The notes under the pieces were generated by a model. It searched no databases and was not told the origin of the DNA. It worked only from the letters and a program-made list of their open reading frames with translations. This document shows, one piece after another, positions 1 through 7,052 of a stretch of DNA of 21,975 nucleotides (positions are counted from its first letter, which is position 1; each line of letters begins with the position of its first letter). Both the position numbers and the translations under genes were made by a program. The DNA is from an uncultured Acidimicrobiaceae bacterium (GTDB taxonomy: Bacteria > Actinomycetota > Acidimicrobiia > Acidimicrobiales > Ilumatobacteraceae): positions 1 through 21,975 of the forward strand of contig CAIXHI010000066.1 in NCBI GenBank assembly GCA_903919215.1, in the 5' to 3' direction.

Positions 1-791
1 ATGATCTTGCGGTCGGCCGAGGACATCGGCTCGAGCACTCGGGCAACACCCGAGGCCTTGACTTCATCGGCCATCTGCGCGGCGAACTTGCCCAGTGCCG
101 CACGGCGGCGTTCGCGGTAACCGCCAACATCGACCCGCAGGCGAGTGTCATGGTCACCCAAACGGCGCTGCGATGCGACCCGAGCGAGGTCCTGGACGGC
201 TTGCAGTGTCGTGCCACGGGGGCCCACCAGCAGCCCAAGTTCGGCACCGTGCACTCGCACCTCGAGATCGTCGCCGTCCTCTACAAGTTCACTGGTGCCG
301 GTCAGGCCGAACGCGCTGACCAGGGCATTCATGAATCGCTGTGCTTCCTCGCCGACCTGTCGTGCGTCCACCAGTTGCTCCTTGGATTGGCCGTCCGCAG
401 ACGGATTGGGGTTCTTCTTGGGGGCGGGGGAGTCGGGACGGGCCTGTTTGGGGGCACGTTGACGATCGCCTGTTGCTCGCTGACCCGTTGCGGCCGCCGG
501 ACGAGCTGCCTTCTCGGTGCGCTCCACCTTGTCGGCCTTGGGCGTTGTCTCGGGCTTGTCGGCTCGATCGCCCTTCTCTCGCCGGCGATCGCGCCGATCA
601 ACCTTCTGACGTGCCTGAGTGGGGCGAACTCGCGCCCGCACACGGGCTTCGCCACGTACGCGACCGAACAAACCCTGCTTGGGCTCATCGAGCAGCTCGA
701 ACTCGGCGTCCTCCTCGTGCACACCCAACTGATCGAGCGCCCGCTCTTTGGCTTCGGCGATCGTTTTTCCTGTGGTTTCGACCCATTCCAT
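1..791 (-). CDS. jag: Jag/KhpB (EloR) RNA-binding protein, C-terminus cut by window edge
   Basis: Cytoplasmic RNA-binding protein of the Jag/KhpB family, which works with KhpA in post-transcriptional control of cell elongation and division. The start at 791 gives MEWVETTGKTIAEAKERAL, the typical Jag_N domain (about residues 1-55, including KQGLFGRVRGEARV). A long basic, Lys/Arg/Pro/Ala-rich linker follows (about 56-150), then a KH domain (about 155-235) with the loop LLVGPRGTTLQAVQ. After that comes VDVGGYRERRRAALGKFA and the start of the R3H domain; the frame is open to base 1. An AGGA lies about 10 nt before this ATG. An in-frame GTG at 809 overlaps the yidC stop (GTGA) and is an alternative start. 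It is the last visible gene of the rpmH operon. Identity is confident from domain order and position. Confidence 0.93.
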   Translation of the reverse strand, partial: MEWVETTGKTIAEAKERALDQLGVHEEDAEFELLDEPKQGLFGRVRGEARVRARVRPTQARQKVDRRDRRREKGDRADKPETTPKADKVERTEKAARPAAATGQRATGDRQRAPKQARPDSPAPKKNPNPSADGQSKEQLVDARQVGEEAQRFMNALVSAFGLTGTSELVEDGDDLEVRVHGAELGLLVGPRGTTLQAVQDLARVASQRRLGDHDTRLRVDVGGYRERRRAALGKFAAQMADEVKASGVARVLEPMSSADRKI

Positions 792-805
792 CGTGATGGT
801 CCTGC

Positions 806-1888
806 TCACTTCTTCTTCGACGGACGACCGTCGATACGGGACGCCTTGCCGGTAGGAGCGGGGCGACCCGATGCCTTACCGGTGGTGGGCGTCGGTTTGT
901 TCTTGGGAGCGGTGACGCGCTTACTCGCCACCGGGGCGGCGGGAGCGCCCTTCTTTGCTTCACCCTTGGCATTGGCCAACTCGCGCTTGGCATTGGCGAA
1001 CATGCCGCCGCCACTCCCGTCCTTCTTGGCCATCTCACGGGCGCTGTCACCGGCACGCTGTGCCTGACGGCCCAAGGACTCGTCACCCTTGTAGAAGCGG
1101 TGGGTGATGTAGTAGTTCAACCCAATGCGGAACACGGCCTGAGCCATGTAGTACACCACCAGCGCGGTGAGGTAGAACACCAGGAAGACCGCGAACACCA
1201 CGGGCAGGTACTGCATCAGCTTCTGCTGAGCAGGCGACACCGAGGGTGACACTGCCGCACGCGAGGCGATCATTCGTTGCTGCACGAAGTACAGCACGCC
1301 GAGGGCCACCACCAGCAGTGCGTAGATAATGCCCTTACCGAACGACTCGGAGATGACCTGGTAGGGGCGGCTGGCCAGATCGAGACCGAAGGAGAGCATC
1401 TCCTTCTTTCCGAGCACGTCGGTGTACAGCTTGGAGCCGTGATCGAGGTACTTCGGGTTGAAGACCTTCTCGCCACCGACCAGGCGGATCCCGCTGGCGC
1501 CGTTACAGGCCTCCAGGGTGTTCCCAGCAACACAGGTCACCTTGTTGGTGAGGCCGTGCAGCACGCGGAACATGATGATGAACACCGGCATCTGCAACAA
1601 CAACGGCAGGCAGGATGCCAACGGGTTGACCTTGTGCTCTTGGTAGAGCTTCATCATCTCTTCGTTGAGCTTCTGGCGATCGCCGCGGTGCTGGTTCTGC
1701 AGCCGCTTCATCTCCGGCTGCAGCTTCTGCATCTCCAGCATGCCCTTGGTGCTCTTCAACACCAGGGGTGCGGTCACCAACATCACCACGAGGGCGATCA
1801 TCGAGATGGCGATGATGTAGTTGTGGGTGAAGCTGTAGAACCAGGCCATCAGTTTGGCGGGGTACTCGAACAGGTCGAGTGCGATCAT
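806..1888 (-). CDS. yidC: YidC/Oxa1-family membrane protein insertase
   Basis: Inserts and folds inner-membrane proteins, alone or with SecYEG. The 360-residue protein is of the short Gram-positive type, without the large periplasmic domain of E. coli YidC. Membrane segments are visible at about residues 20-45, 95-118, 188-210 and 228-265. The cytoplasmic hairpin (LQPEMKRLQ...LNEEMMKLYQEHKVNPLASCLPLL) is characteristic, and the C-terminus is a Lys/Arg/Pro-rich tail ending RPSKKK, common in actinobacterial members. The start at 1888 has AAGGGA upstream and overlaps the yidD stop as ATGA. The conserved groove arginine of TM1 appears to be Met36 (LVVMLVTAPL). Identity is very secure. Confidence 0.96.
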   Translation of the reverse strand: MIALDLFEYPAKLMAWFYSFTHNYIIAISMIALVVMLVTAPLVLKSTKGMLEMQKLQPEMKRLQNQHRGDRQKLNEEMMKLYQEHKVNPLASCLPLLLQMPVFIIMFRVLHGLTNKVTCVAGNTLEACNGASGIRLVGGEKVFNPKYLDHGSKLYTDVLGKKEMLSFGLDLASRPYQVISESFGKGIIYALLVVALGVLYFVQQRMIASRAAVSPSVSPAQQKLMQYLPVVFAVFLVFYLTALVVYYMAQAVFRIGLNYYITHRFYKGDESLGRQAQRAGDSAREMAKKDGSGGGMFANAKRELANAKGEAKKGAPAAPVASKRVTAPKNKPTPTTGKASGRPAPTGKASRIDGRPSKKK

Positions 1889-2139
1889 GAGACAAGTCCC
1901 TTACGGAGAGAAGACCGAGACGTGCGGTCGAGGTGAGACTGGGGAAGCGGTACTGGGTCGAAACCCGACGGCCCAAACGGCCGGCAACGCAGCAAGCGCC
2001 GCACGGTGAGCCACAGGCCGCGGCCGGTGCCGTGCACCTCCAGCGCCTCAACGGCATAGCTACTACACGTGGGGGTGAACCGACACGGTGAGGGACGGCC
2101 CTCCATCGCCCGTTGATAGGCAATGACCAGGCGCGTTAT
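1885..2139 (-). CDS. yidD: YidD membrane protein insertion efficiency factor (start codon unresolved)
   Basis: Small membrane-associated protein that assists YidC-dependent insertion. The family signature is clear: LVIAYQRAMEG, then CRFTPTCSSYAVEALEVHG, then RRLLRCRPF and GFDPVP. The reading frame has no ATG, GTG or TTG where YidD should begin. The drawn start is an ATA at 2139, which overlaps the rnpA stop TAA (ATAA) and gives ITRLVIAYQRAMEG, a normal N-terminus of 84 residues. Alternatives are CTG at 2130, ATT at 2124, ATG at 2106 (73 residues, loses the first helix) and GTG at 2394 (buried in rnpA, 169 residues). The stop overlaps yidC as ATGA. The gene call is secure; the start is not. 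Confidence 0.85.
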   Translation of the reverse strand: MTRLVIAYQRAMEGRPSPCRFTPTCSSYAVEALEVHGTGRGLWLTVRRLLRCRPFGPSGFDPVPLPQSHLDRTSRSSLRKGLVS

Positions 2140-2471
2140 CCGCGAACGCGTGTCAACAACTGGTCGAGATCGAACTGGAGTTCGATGAACGACCGTCCGG
2201 CGGCGGCCGGAGTCGCTCCGAACAGGTACATGCCCGAGGGCAGACCGGACACGGATGATTCCTGCCGCAGCATGTCCCGGAGCCGGCGTCGCACACGGTT
2301 GCGTACGACGGCGGGTCCGAGCGCGCGACCCAGAGCGAACGCCACACGCGGCGGTGTGACGGTGCCAGGAGGGTCGAGAATGAACGTGCACCACAGCACT
2401 CCGGCCCGAGCGCGCCGCCCCTCGTGAGAGAGACCAGCGAACGCGCTGCGCTCTCGGATACGCCAGATCAA
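2136..2471 (-). CDS. rnpA: Ribonuclease P protein component
   Basis: Protein subunit of RNase P; it binds the catalytic RNA and helps process pre-tRNA 5' ends. The 111-residue product has the expected form: WRIRERSAFAGLSHEGRRAR at the N-terminus, RVAFALGRALGPAVVRNRVR in the middle, and the basic RNR motif continuing as RRRLRDMLRQ. The start is TTG at 2471, whose last two bases form part of the rpmH stop (TTGA). That gives a normal family length, while the frame upstream reads through rpmH and has no RnpA-like sequence. The rpmH-rnpA-yidD-yidC-jag order is the standard bacterial arrangement. Identity is very secure and the start fairly secure. Confidence 0.93.
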   Translation of the reverse strand: MIWRIRERSAFAGLSHEGRRARAGVLWCTFILDPPGTVTPPRVAFALGRALGPAVVRNRVRRRLRDMLRQESSVSGLPSGMYLFGATPAAAGRSFIELQFDLDQLLTRVRG

Positions 2472-2602
2472 GCCGACAGACGGTGGCGACCCTTGTCGCG
2501 ACGAGCCTTCAGAACGGCTCGCCCGGCGCGGGTGCTCATGCGGTTGCGGAAGCCGTGCTTCTTCGCACGACGACGGTTGTTCGGTTGGAATGTGCGCTTC
2601 AC
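2468..2602 (-). CDS. rpmH: 50S ribosomal protein L34
   Basis: L34 of the large ribosomal subunit, 44 residues. The sequence is the textbook L34 pattern: MKRTFQPNNRRRAKKHGF, then RNRMSTRAGRAVLKARRDKG and RHRLSA. The GTG start at 2602 follows a strong GAGGAGGG ribosome binding site about 7 nt upstream. It is the first gene of the leftward operon, with a leader of roughly 90 nt from the promoter at 2699-2727, and its stop overlaps the rnpA start by TTGA. Confidence 0.97.
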   Translation of the reverse strand: MKRTFQPNNRRRAKKHGFRNRMSTRAGRAVLKARRDKGRHRLSA

Positions 2603-2698
2603 GCAGCCCTCCTCGAGCCATACAAGATGGCTGCTCGCAGATCGACATCACTGCCACGGCGCGCCGCAAAACACCGGCTGGTCGTGGGCCAGTCGCCA

Positions 2699-2727
2699 AG
2701 GCTACGGTGGTAAGCGTCCAGAGGCAA
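2699..2727 (-). promoter_or_regulatory. Predicted rpmH operon promoter
   Basis: Reading the minus strand, TTGCCT (2727-2722) is separated by exactly 17 bases from TAGCCT (2704-2699), a good actinobacterial housekeeping-sigma promoter. It would give a leader of about 90 nt before the rpmH GTG. It is seen by eye only; no transcript data. Confidence 0.55.
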
Positions 2728-2741
2728 CCGCACGGCCCGAC

Positions 2742-2763
2742 TCATGTCATTTACGCGACATGA
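2742..2763. repeat. 7-bp perfect inverted repeat upstream of rpmH and dnaA
   Basis: TCATGTC (2742-2748) and GACATGA (2757-2763) flank an 8-base spacer. The repeat lies just upstream of the predicted rpmH -35 and about 125 bases before the dnaA start, so it could be an operator serving either side. No regulator is identifiable from the sequence. Confidence 0.35.
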
Positions 2764-2834
2764 CCTGACTCCTGTCGGTCCTCGGTCCAGGTCGGTGTCA
2801 GCACCTGCTAGCGTTCGCCGTTCGATCTGCGTAC

Positions 2835-2867
2835 TTGTCCACATCATGTGGACAAACATGTGGACAT
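2835..2867. promoter_or_regulatory. Cluster of three DnaA boxes in front of dnaA
   Basis: TTGTCCACA (2835-2843) and TGTGGACAA (2847-2855) face each other as a perfect palindrome, and a third box, TGTGGACAT (2859-2867), follows 3 bases later. TTGTCCACA is the usual high-GC actinobacterial DnaA box. The cluster sits 22-54 bases before the dnaA start, where bound DnaA could repress its own gene and help organise the origin. A possible -10, TAGCGT (2809-2814), lies just upstream, without a convincing -35. Confidence 0.75.
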
Positions 2868-2888
2868 ATCGTTGAGGAAGGGAAGGAG

Positions 2889-4295
2889 ATGCAGGTGAGC
2901 GACCACGAACAGTTGTGGACAGCCGTGGCGCAACTCCTCCGCGCGCAGGTGTCCGAGGCCGTGTGGTTCTCCACGTTCCAGGATGTCATTGCCCTCGACA
3001 GCGACGCGTCGATGGTGCGGGTGAGTGCACCGAACGCCCACGCCCGAGATCGCATTCTTTCTCGCTACCTCCCACTCGTAAGGGATGCACTCGAGGAAAT
3101 CGGTGCCGCCAGCCTCAACTTCGTCGTCGAAGTACAGATCGCGGACAACGAACCCAGCGCCGAATGGTCACCCGACTCGACGAGCCGTCCCAGCCAGAGT
3201 GGCGCCCTGGCCGACAGTGCCGGGAACACGATCGGTGAGGGTCGCTCGTCCAGCTCCAGTAGCTCCGACCCCAGCGGAATGAACCCGCGGTACACATTCG
3301 AGACCTTCGTCAAAGGTGCATCCAACCAGTTCGCACTGGCCGCCGCACTCCGTGTGGCCGAGACACCTGGCCGCAGCTACAACCCGCTGTTCATCTACGG
3401 TTCGGCCGGTCTCGGCAAGACCCACCTGTTGCACGCCATCGGCCACTACGTGCACCACCACTACCAGCACGACGTCGTTCGCTACGTCAGCACCGAGACG
3501 TTCCTCAACGAGTACGTCGACGCCATCCGTACGAACACCACCGCCAACTTCAAACGGCGGTACCGAGACATCGACGTCCTGCTCATCGACGACATCCAGT
3601 TCATGGAGGGCAAGGAAGGGCTCCAGGAGGAGTTCTTCCACACCTTCAACTCACTGCATGGCGCGAACAAGCAGATCATCATCTCCAGCGACCGTATGCC
3701 CGATGCCATCCCCACGCTTGAGGAACGGCTGCGCGGCCGGTTCAAGTGGGGTCTGATCACCGACATCCAACCGCCCGACCTGGAAACCCGTTTGGCCATC
3801 TTGCGCAACAAGGCCGAACGCGACCACAGCCCGGTCCCGGCCGACACGCTGGAACTGATCGCCTCGCGCATCACCACCAACATCCGTGCCCTCGAGGGTG
3901 CGCTCATCCGTGTCACGGCCTACGCGAGCCTCAACCAGGTCCCGATCAGCACCCATCTGGCCGAACAACTGCTCGGCGACCTGCTCTCGGACACCTATGT
4001 CAAGCCGCGCACCGACGACGAGTTGTTGAACGAGATCGCGGTGATCCTCGGGTACAGCGTCGATTCACTGCGTGGCAAGAGCCGGCAGCGTCCACTCGTC
4101 ACCGCCCGCCAGGTAGCGATGTACGTGTTCCGCGAGCTCACCGACCTGTCGTATCCGGCGATCGCCCGATTGTTCGGCGGCCGCGACCACACCACCGTCA
4201 TCCACGCCGTCGACAAGATCCAGCGGCTGATGAAGGAACGTAAGGACGTCTACGATCAGGTCACCGACCTCACCCAACGGCTGAAGAAGGCCTGA
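2889..4295 (+). CDS. dnaA: Chromosomal replication initiator protein DnaA
   Basis: AAA+ ATPase that binds DnaA boxes, opens the origin and loads the replicative helicase. Domain I is at about residues 1-80. A variable Ser-rich linker (about 85-130) precedes the AAA+ module, with Walker A GSAGLGKTH (about 171-179) and Walker B LLIDDIQF (about 231-238). The C-terminal helix-turn-helix DNA-binding domain contains LSYPAIARLFGGRDHTTVIHAV. The start is a choice: ATG 2889 (468 residues, GAGGAAGGG 6 nt upstream) or GTG 2895 (AGGAG 6 nt upstream). The open frame extends to a TTG at 2835, but that lies inside a DnaA box. Identity is certain. Confidence 0.96.
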   Translation: MQVSDHEQLWTAVAQLLRAQVSEAVWFSTFQDVIALDSDASMVRVSAPNAHARDRILSRYLPLVRDALEEIGAASLNFVVEVQIADNEPSAEWSPDSTSRPSQSGALADSAGNTIGEGRSSSSSSSDPSGMNPRYTFETFVKGASNQFALAAALRVAETPGRSYNPLFIYGSAGLGKTHLLHAIGHYVHHHYQHDVVRYVSTETFLNEYVDAIRTNTTANFKRRYRDIDVLLIDDIQFMEGKEGLQEEFFHTFNSLHGANKQIIISSDRMPDAIPTLEERLRGRFKWGLITDIQPPDLETRLAILRNKAERDHSPVPADTLELIASRITTNIRALEGALIRVTAYASLNQVPISTHLAEQLLGDLLSDTYVKPRTDDELLNEIAVILGYSVDSLRGKSRQRPLVTARQVAMYVFRELTDLSYPAIARLFGGRDHTTVIHAVDKIQRLMKERKDVYDQVTDLTQRLKKA

Positions 4296-4531
4296 ATCAT
4301 GCGCGCGAGCCCTGTGGGCGCCCTGTGGATGACCACCTCCCCAACGGGGGACAACGCGAAGTTGTCCCCCGAACTACACGCCGGTGGTTTTTCACCTGTG
4401 CGCGCGTGGGGAAACCGGTGTGCACACCTATCGGCCACCTACGCTGGCGCGATACAGGGTTGTACACAATCCACAGCCCTTATTACCATTAATAGCTTTT
4501 TAGACACCCCCATGACGCGAAAGGGAACGCT
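4296..4531. other. Candidate replication origin (oriC) between dnaA and dnaN
   Basis: This gene-free stretch holds near-consensus DnaA boxes: TGTGGATGA (4324-4332), TTGTACACA (4460-4468) and the overlapping CAATCCACA (4467-4475). A perfect 11-bp hairpin lies at 4345-4371. About 80% of bases 4480-4504 are A or T, against a high-GC background. The last box is followed by GCCC and then TTA-TTA-CCA-TTA, which resembles the GC patch plus DnaA-trio strand-opening element described in Bacillus. Gene orientation diverges around this region, as expected at an origin. The origin call is inference from position and motifs. Confidence 0.7.
4345..4371. repeat. Perfect 11-bp hairpin downstream of dnaA
   Basis: CGGGGGACAAC (4345-4355), loop GCGAA, GTTGTCCCCCG (4361-4371). 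It begins 50 bases after the dnaA stop and has no T-tract on either side, so it is a poor intrinsic terminator. Each arm contains TTGTCCCCC, a degenerate DnaA box differing from TTGTCCACA at two bases. Confidence 0.6.
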
Positions 4532-5626
4532 GTGAAGTTCCGTTGTGAACGTGAAGCGCTGGCCGAGGCCCTCGCCACTGCCGGTCGTGCTGCTACTGGC
4601 CGATCCGGGGCCCTGCCGGTCCTGTCTGGTTTGCGCCTCGAGTTGCGCGGCAGCACCCTGTCCGTCACCGGTACCGATCTCGATCTCACGATCCAGTTGT
4701 CACTGGAAGTGGGTGGCGAAGTCGACGGCGGAGTCGTGGTGCCGGCCCGTCTGGCGGCTGACATCGTGCGTTCCCTCGGTACGGGTGCGGTCGATGTTGT
4801 GTTCGAAGGCGACGATGTCAGTATCAGCAACGGGCGTTCACACTTCACGGTCCGCCCGCTGAGTTTCGACGACTATCCCAAGCTCGCCTCGTCCGTCAGC
4901 AGCTCAGTCACCTTGCCCGCTGCCCAGTTCGGCGACGCCCTGCGCCAAGTGGTGCGCGCTGCCAGCACGGATGAGGCCCGCCCGATCCTCACCGGCGTGA
5001 TGATGGCCGCCGAGGGCGATGGCCTGCGGATGGTGGCCACCGACTCGTATCGTCTAGCGGTCCGCGACCTGGCAGGTCAGCAGGTGCTCTCGGCCGACCA
5101 GAAGGTGCTGATTCCTGGGCGCGCACTCAATGAACTGCAGCGCTTGGTCGGCAACGGTGACGAGGTGACGATGCGTCTCGGCGATCGTGACGCCACGTTC
5201 GAGGTGGGGGCCACCCGGCTCACCACTCGCCTGATCGAGGGTGAGTTTCCGAACTACCGTCAGTTGATTCCGGCGAGCCACCCGAACACGCTCACCGTCG
5301 AGCGTGAGCCCCTGTTGGAGGCCATCAGGCGTGTGAAGATCCTGGCCAAGGACGCCACCCCGGTGAAGCTGCAGATGGGCGGCGACACGCTGACGCTCAA
5401 GACCATCACTCAGGACGTCGGCAACGCAGTGGAAGAACTCGATGCACTGTTCGAGGGCACTGAACTCACCGTGGCGTTCAACCCGGACTACTTCGCGGCC
5501 GGTGTCGAGGCCTGTCAGGGCGACTCGGTCACCCTGTCCACGATCGACGCATTGAAGCCTGCCGTGCTGCGCGGCAGCGCCAACACCGACTACCTGTACT
5601 TGCTGATGCCGGTCCGCGTTCCGTAA
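4532..5626 (+). CDS. dnaN: DNA polymerase III beta subunit (sliding clamp)
   Basis: Ring-shaped clamp that tethers the replicative polymerase to DNA and recruits repair and replication partners. The 364-residue length is normal for the three-domain clamp. Typical segments include LPVLSGLRLEL early, TDEARPILTGVMM and ATDSYRLAVRDL in the middle domain, IPGRALNELQRL, EGEFPNYRQLIP, and the C-terminal YLYLLMPVRVP. The GTG start has AAAGGGAA upstream. recF follows after only three bases, so the two are very likely co-transcribed. Identity is secure. Confidence 0.96.
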   Translation: MKFRCEREALAEALATAGRAATGRSGALPVLSGLRLELRGSTLSVTGTDLDLTIQLSLEVGGEVDGGVVVPARLAADIVRSLGTGAVDVVFEGDDVSISNGRSHFTVRPLSFDDYPKLASSVSSSVTLPAAQFGDALRQVVRAASTDEARPILTGVMMAAEGDGLRMVATDSYRLAVRDLAGQQVLSADQKVLIPGRALNELQRLVGNGDEVTMRLGDRDATFEVGATRLTTRLIEGEFPNYRQLIPASHPNTLTVEREPLLEAIRRVKILAKDATPVKLQMGGDTLTLKTITQDVGNAVEELDALFEGTELTVAFNPDYFAAGVEACQGDSVTLSTIDALKPAVLRGSANTDYLYLLMPVRVP

Positions 5627-5629
5627 CGC

Positions 5630-6712
5630 ATGATCGTCACTCGGCTGGAGCTCGTCGACTTCCGCAACTACCACGCGGCATCGTTCGACTTCCACCACGG
5701 GATCACGGCCATCGTCGGGCTCAACGGGCAAGGTAAGACCAACCTGGCCGAGGCGCTGGCCTACCTGGCATCGCTGGACAGCTTTCGCGGCGCACCCACT
5801 GAAGCACTCATTCGCGTCGGCGCGGAGACCGCAGTGGTGCGCGCCACCGTGCTGCATCCGGACGGGCGCGAAGTACTGGTGGAACTGGAGCTCAGCCGCC
5901 ACGGGCGCAACCGCGTGCAGGTCAACAAGCAGAAGCTCGGGCGCTCGCGGGAACTGCTTGGCGTCATGCGTGTCACCGTGTTCTCGCCGGATGACCTGGC
6001 GTTGGTGAAGGGTGGCCCCAACGAACGGCGCCGGTTCATGGACGACACCTTGGTGTCGTTGGCGTTGAAGTACGACGCGCTGCGGTTGGAACTCGACCGG
6101 ATTGTGAAGCAGCGCAACGTGCTGCTCAAGCAGGCCAATGGTCGCCTCAGTGACGACACCGAGGTGACCCTCGACATCTGGGACGCGAAGTTGGCCGAGG
6201 TCGGCGATCAGTTCGGTCACGCGCGAGCCGTGTTGATCGCCCGGTTGACGCCGATGGTGGCCGAGGCCTACGAGCAACTCGCTGACCGACCCAGCGTCGT
6301 CGAGTTGCGCTACGAACCACCGTGGCGCCAACGCGGCCTGGTGCATGCGCTCGCCGAGTCGCGACGCGACGATGTGCGCCGCGGTGTGAGCACCATCGGG
6401 CCACATCGTGACGATGTCGAGTTGTTCATCGGCGGCCTGCCGGCGCGCACCCATGCGTCACAGGGTGAACAGCGCACGTTCGCACTGGCCCTCCGCCTGG
6501 CCGCGCATCGGATGGTGGCCGACAAGGCCGGAAGCCCCCCGGTGTTGGTGCTCGACGATGTGCTCAGCGAACTCGACCCGCGCCGCTCCGCGGCGTTGCT
6601 GCACCACCTGCCCCCTGGTCAGGTGGTGCTCACCACTGCCGGCGTGCTCCCGGACGCAGCCCACCCCGATGCCATCGTGCGCATCGCAGACGGTGCAGTC
6701 GTTTCCACCTGA
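5630..6712 (+). CDS. recF: DNA replication and repair protein RecF
   Basis: SMC-like ABC ATPase that helps load RecA at gapped DNA. The 360-residue product has Walker A GLNGQGKTN (residues 30-38), an ABC-type signature around SQGEQRTFALALRLA, and Walker B LVLDDVLSELDP. The RecF-typical KGGPNERRRFMDD and GPHRDDVEL stretches are also present. It starts 3 nt after dnaN and is followed 15 nt later by dciA, forming a dnaN-recF-dciA unit. Length and motifs are complete. Confidence 0.96.
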   Translation: MIVTRLELVDFRNYHAASFDFHHGITAIVGLNGQGKTNLAEALAYLASLDSFRGAPTEALIRVGAETAVVRATVLHPDGREVLVELELSRHGRNRVQVNKQKLGRSRELLGVMRVTVFSPDDLALVKGGPNERRRFMDDTLVSLALKYDALRLELDRIVKQRNVLLKQANGRLSDDTEVTLDIWDAKLAEVGDQFGHARAVLIARLTPMVAEAYEQLADRPSVVELRYEPPWRQRGLVHALAESRRDDVRRGVSTIGPHRDDVELFIGGLPARTHASQGEQRTFALALRLAAHRMVADKAGSPPVLVLDDVLSELDPRRSAALLHHLPPGQVVLTTAGVLPDAAHPDAIVRIADGAVVST

Positions 6713-6727
6713 TTCGGTGCGAGAGTG

Positions 6728-7048
6728 ATGGTCGTGGCACGTGACGAACCGATCCGGCTGGGTGACAGCTTGCACGAGGTGGTGCGCTCCTTGCGCCCCG
6801 AAGTCGCGTCTCGTGGCGCGTCGTCGGCAGCGATGGGCGGCGTGTTCGGCCGCTGGGAGGAAGCGGTCGGCGCGGCAGTCGCTGCGCACGTGCAACCCGT
6901 GAAGCTCGACGGCACGACCTTGGTGGTCAAGGTCGACGACCCGGCCTGGGCGACGCAACTGAAGTTCCTCGAGGGAACGGTGAAGCAGCGCCTGCTGGAG
7001 GTGGCCGGAGCCACCGTCGACAAGTTGGAAGTGCGCGTCGGCCGCTGA
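6728..7048 (+). CDS. dciA: DciA-like protein (DUF721)
   Basis: DUF721/DciA family; in other bacteria DciA interacts with the replicative helicase DnaB and is thought to aid its loading where DnaC is absent. The 106-residue protein shows the family core: GGVFGRWEEAVGAAVAAHVQP followed by LVVKVDDPAWATQLKFL and QRLLEVAG. The start is ATG 6728; a GTG immediately before it (6725) is also possible. It sits after recF, the common actinobacterial position. Its stop is four bases from the end of the convergent collagen-like gene, leaving no room for a separate intergenic terminator. Confidence 0.88.
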   Translation: MVVARDEPIRLGDSLHEVVRSLRPEVASRGASSAAMGGVFGRWEEAVGAAVAAHVQPVKLDGTTLVVKVDDPAWATQLKFLEGTVKQRLLEVAGATVDKLEVRVGR

Positions 7049-7052
7049 GCGG

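Noticed and set aside
150..1067. 305-residue plus-strand frame at the left edge
   Set aside because: It is antisense to jag and yidC, whose domains are unmistakable.
4299..4535. 78-residue open frame between dnaA and dnaN
   Set aside because: It crosses the origin hairpin and DnaA boxes, has no ribosome binding site and no protein-like pattern.
5054..6454. 466-residue open frame antisense to dnaN and recF
   Set aside because: It overlaps two certain genes and has no recognisable motif.
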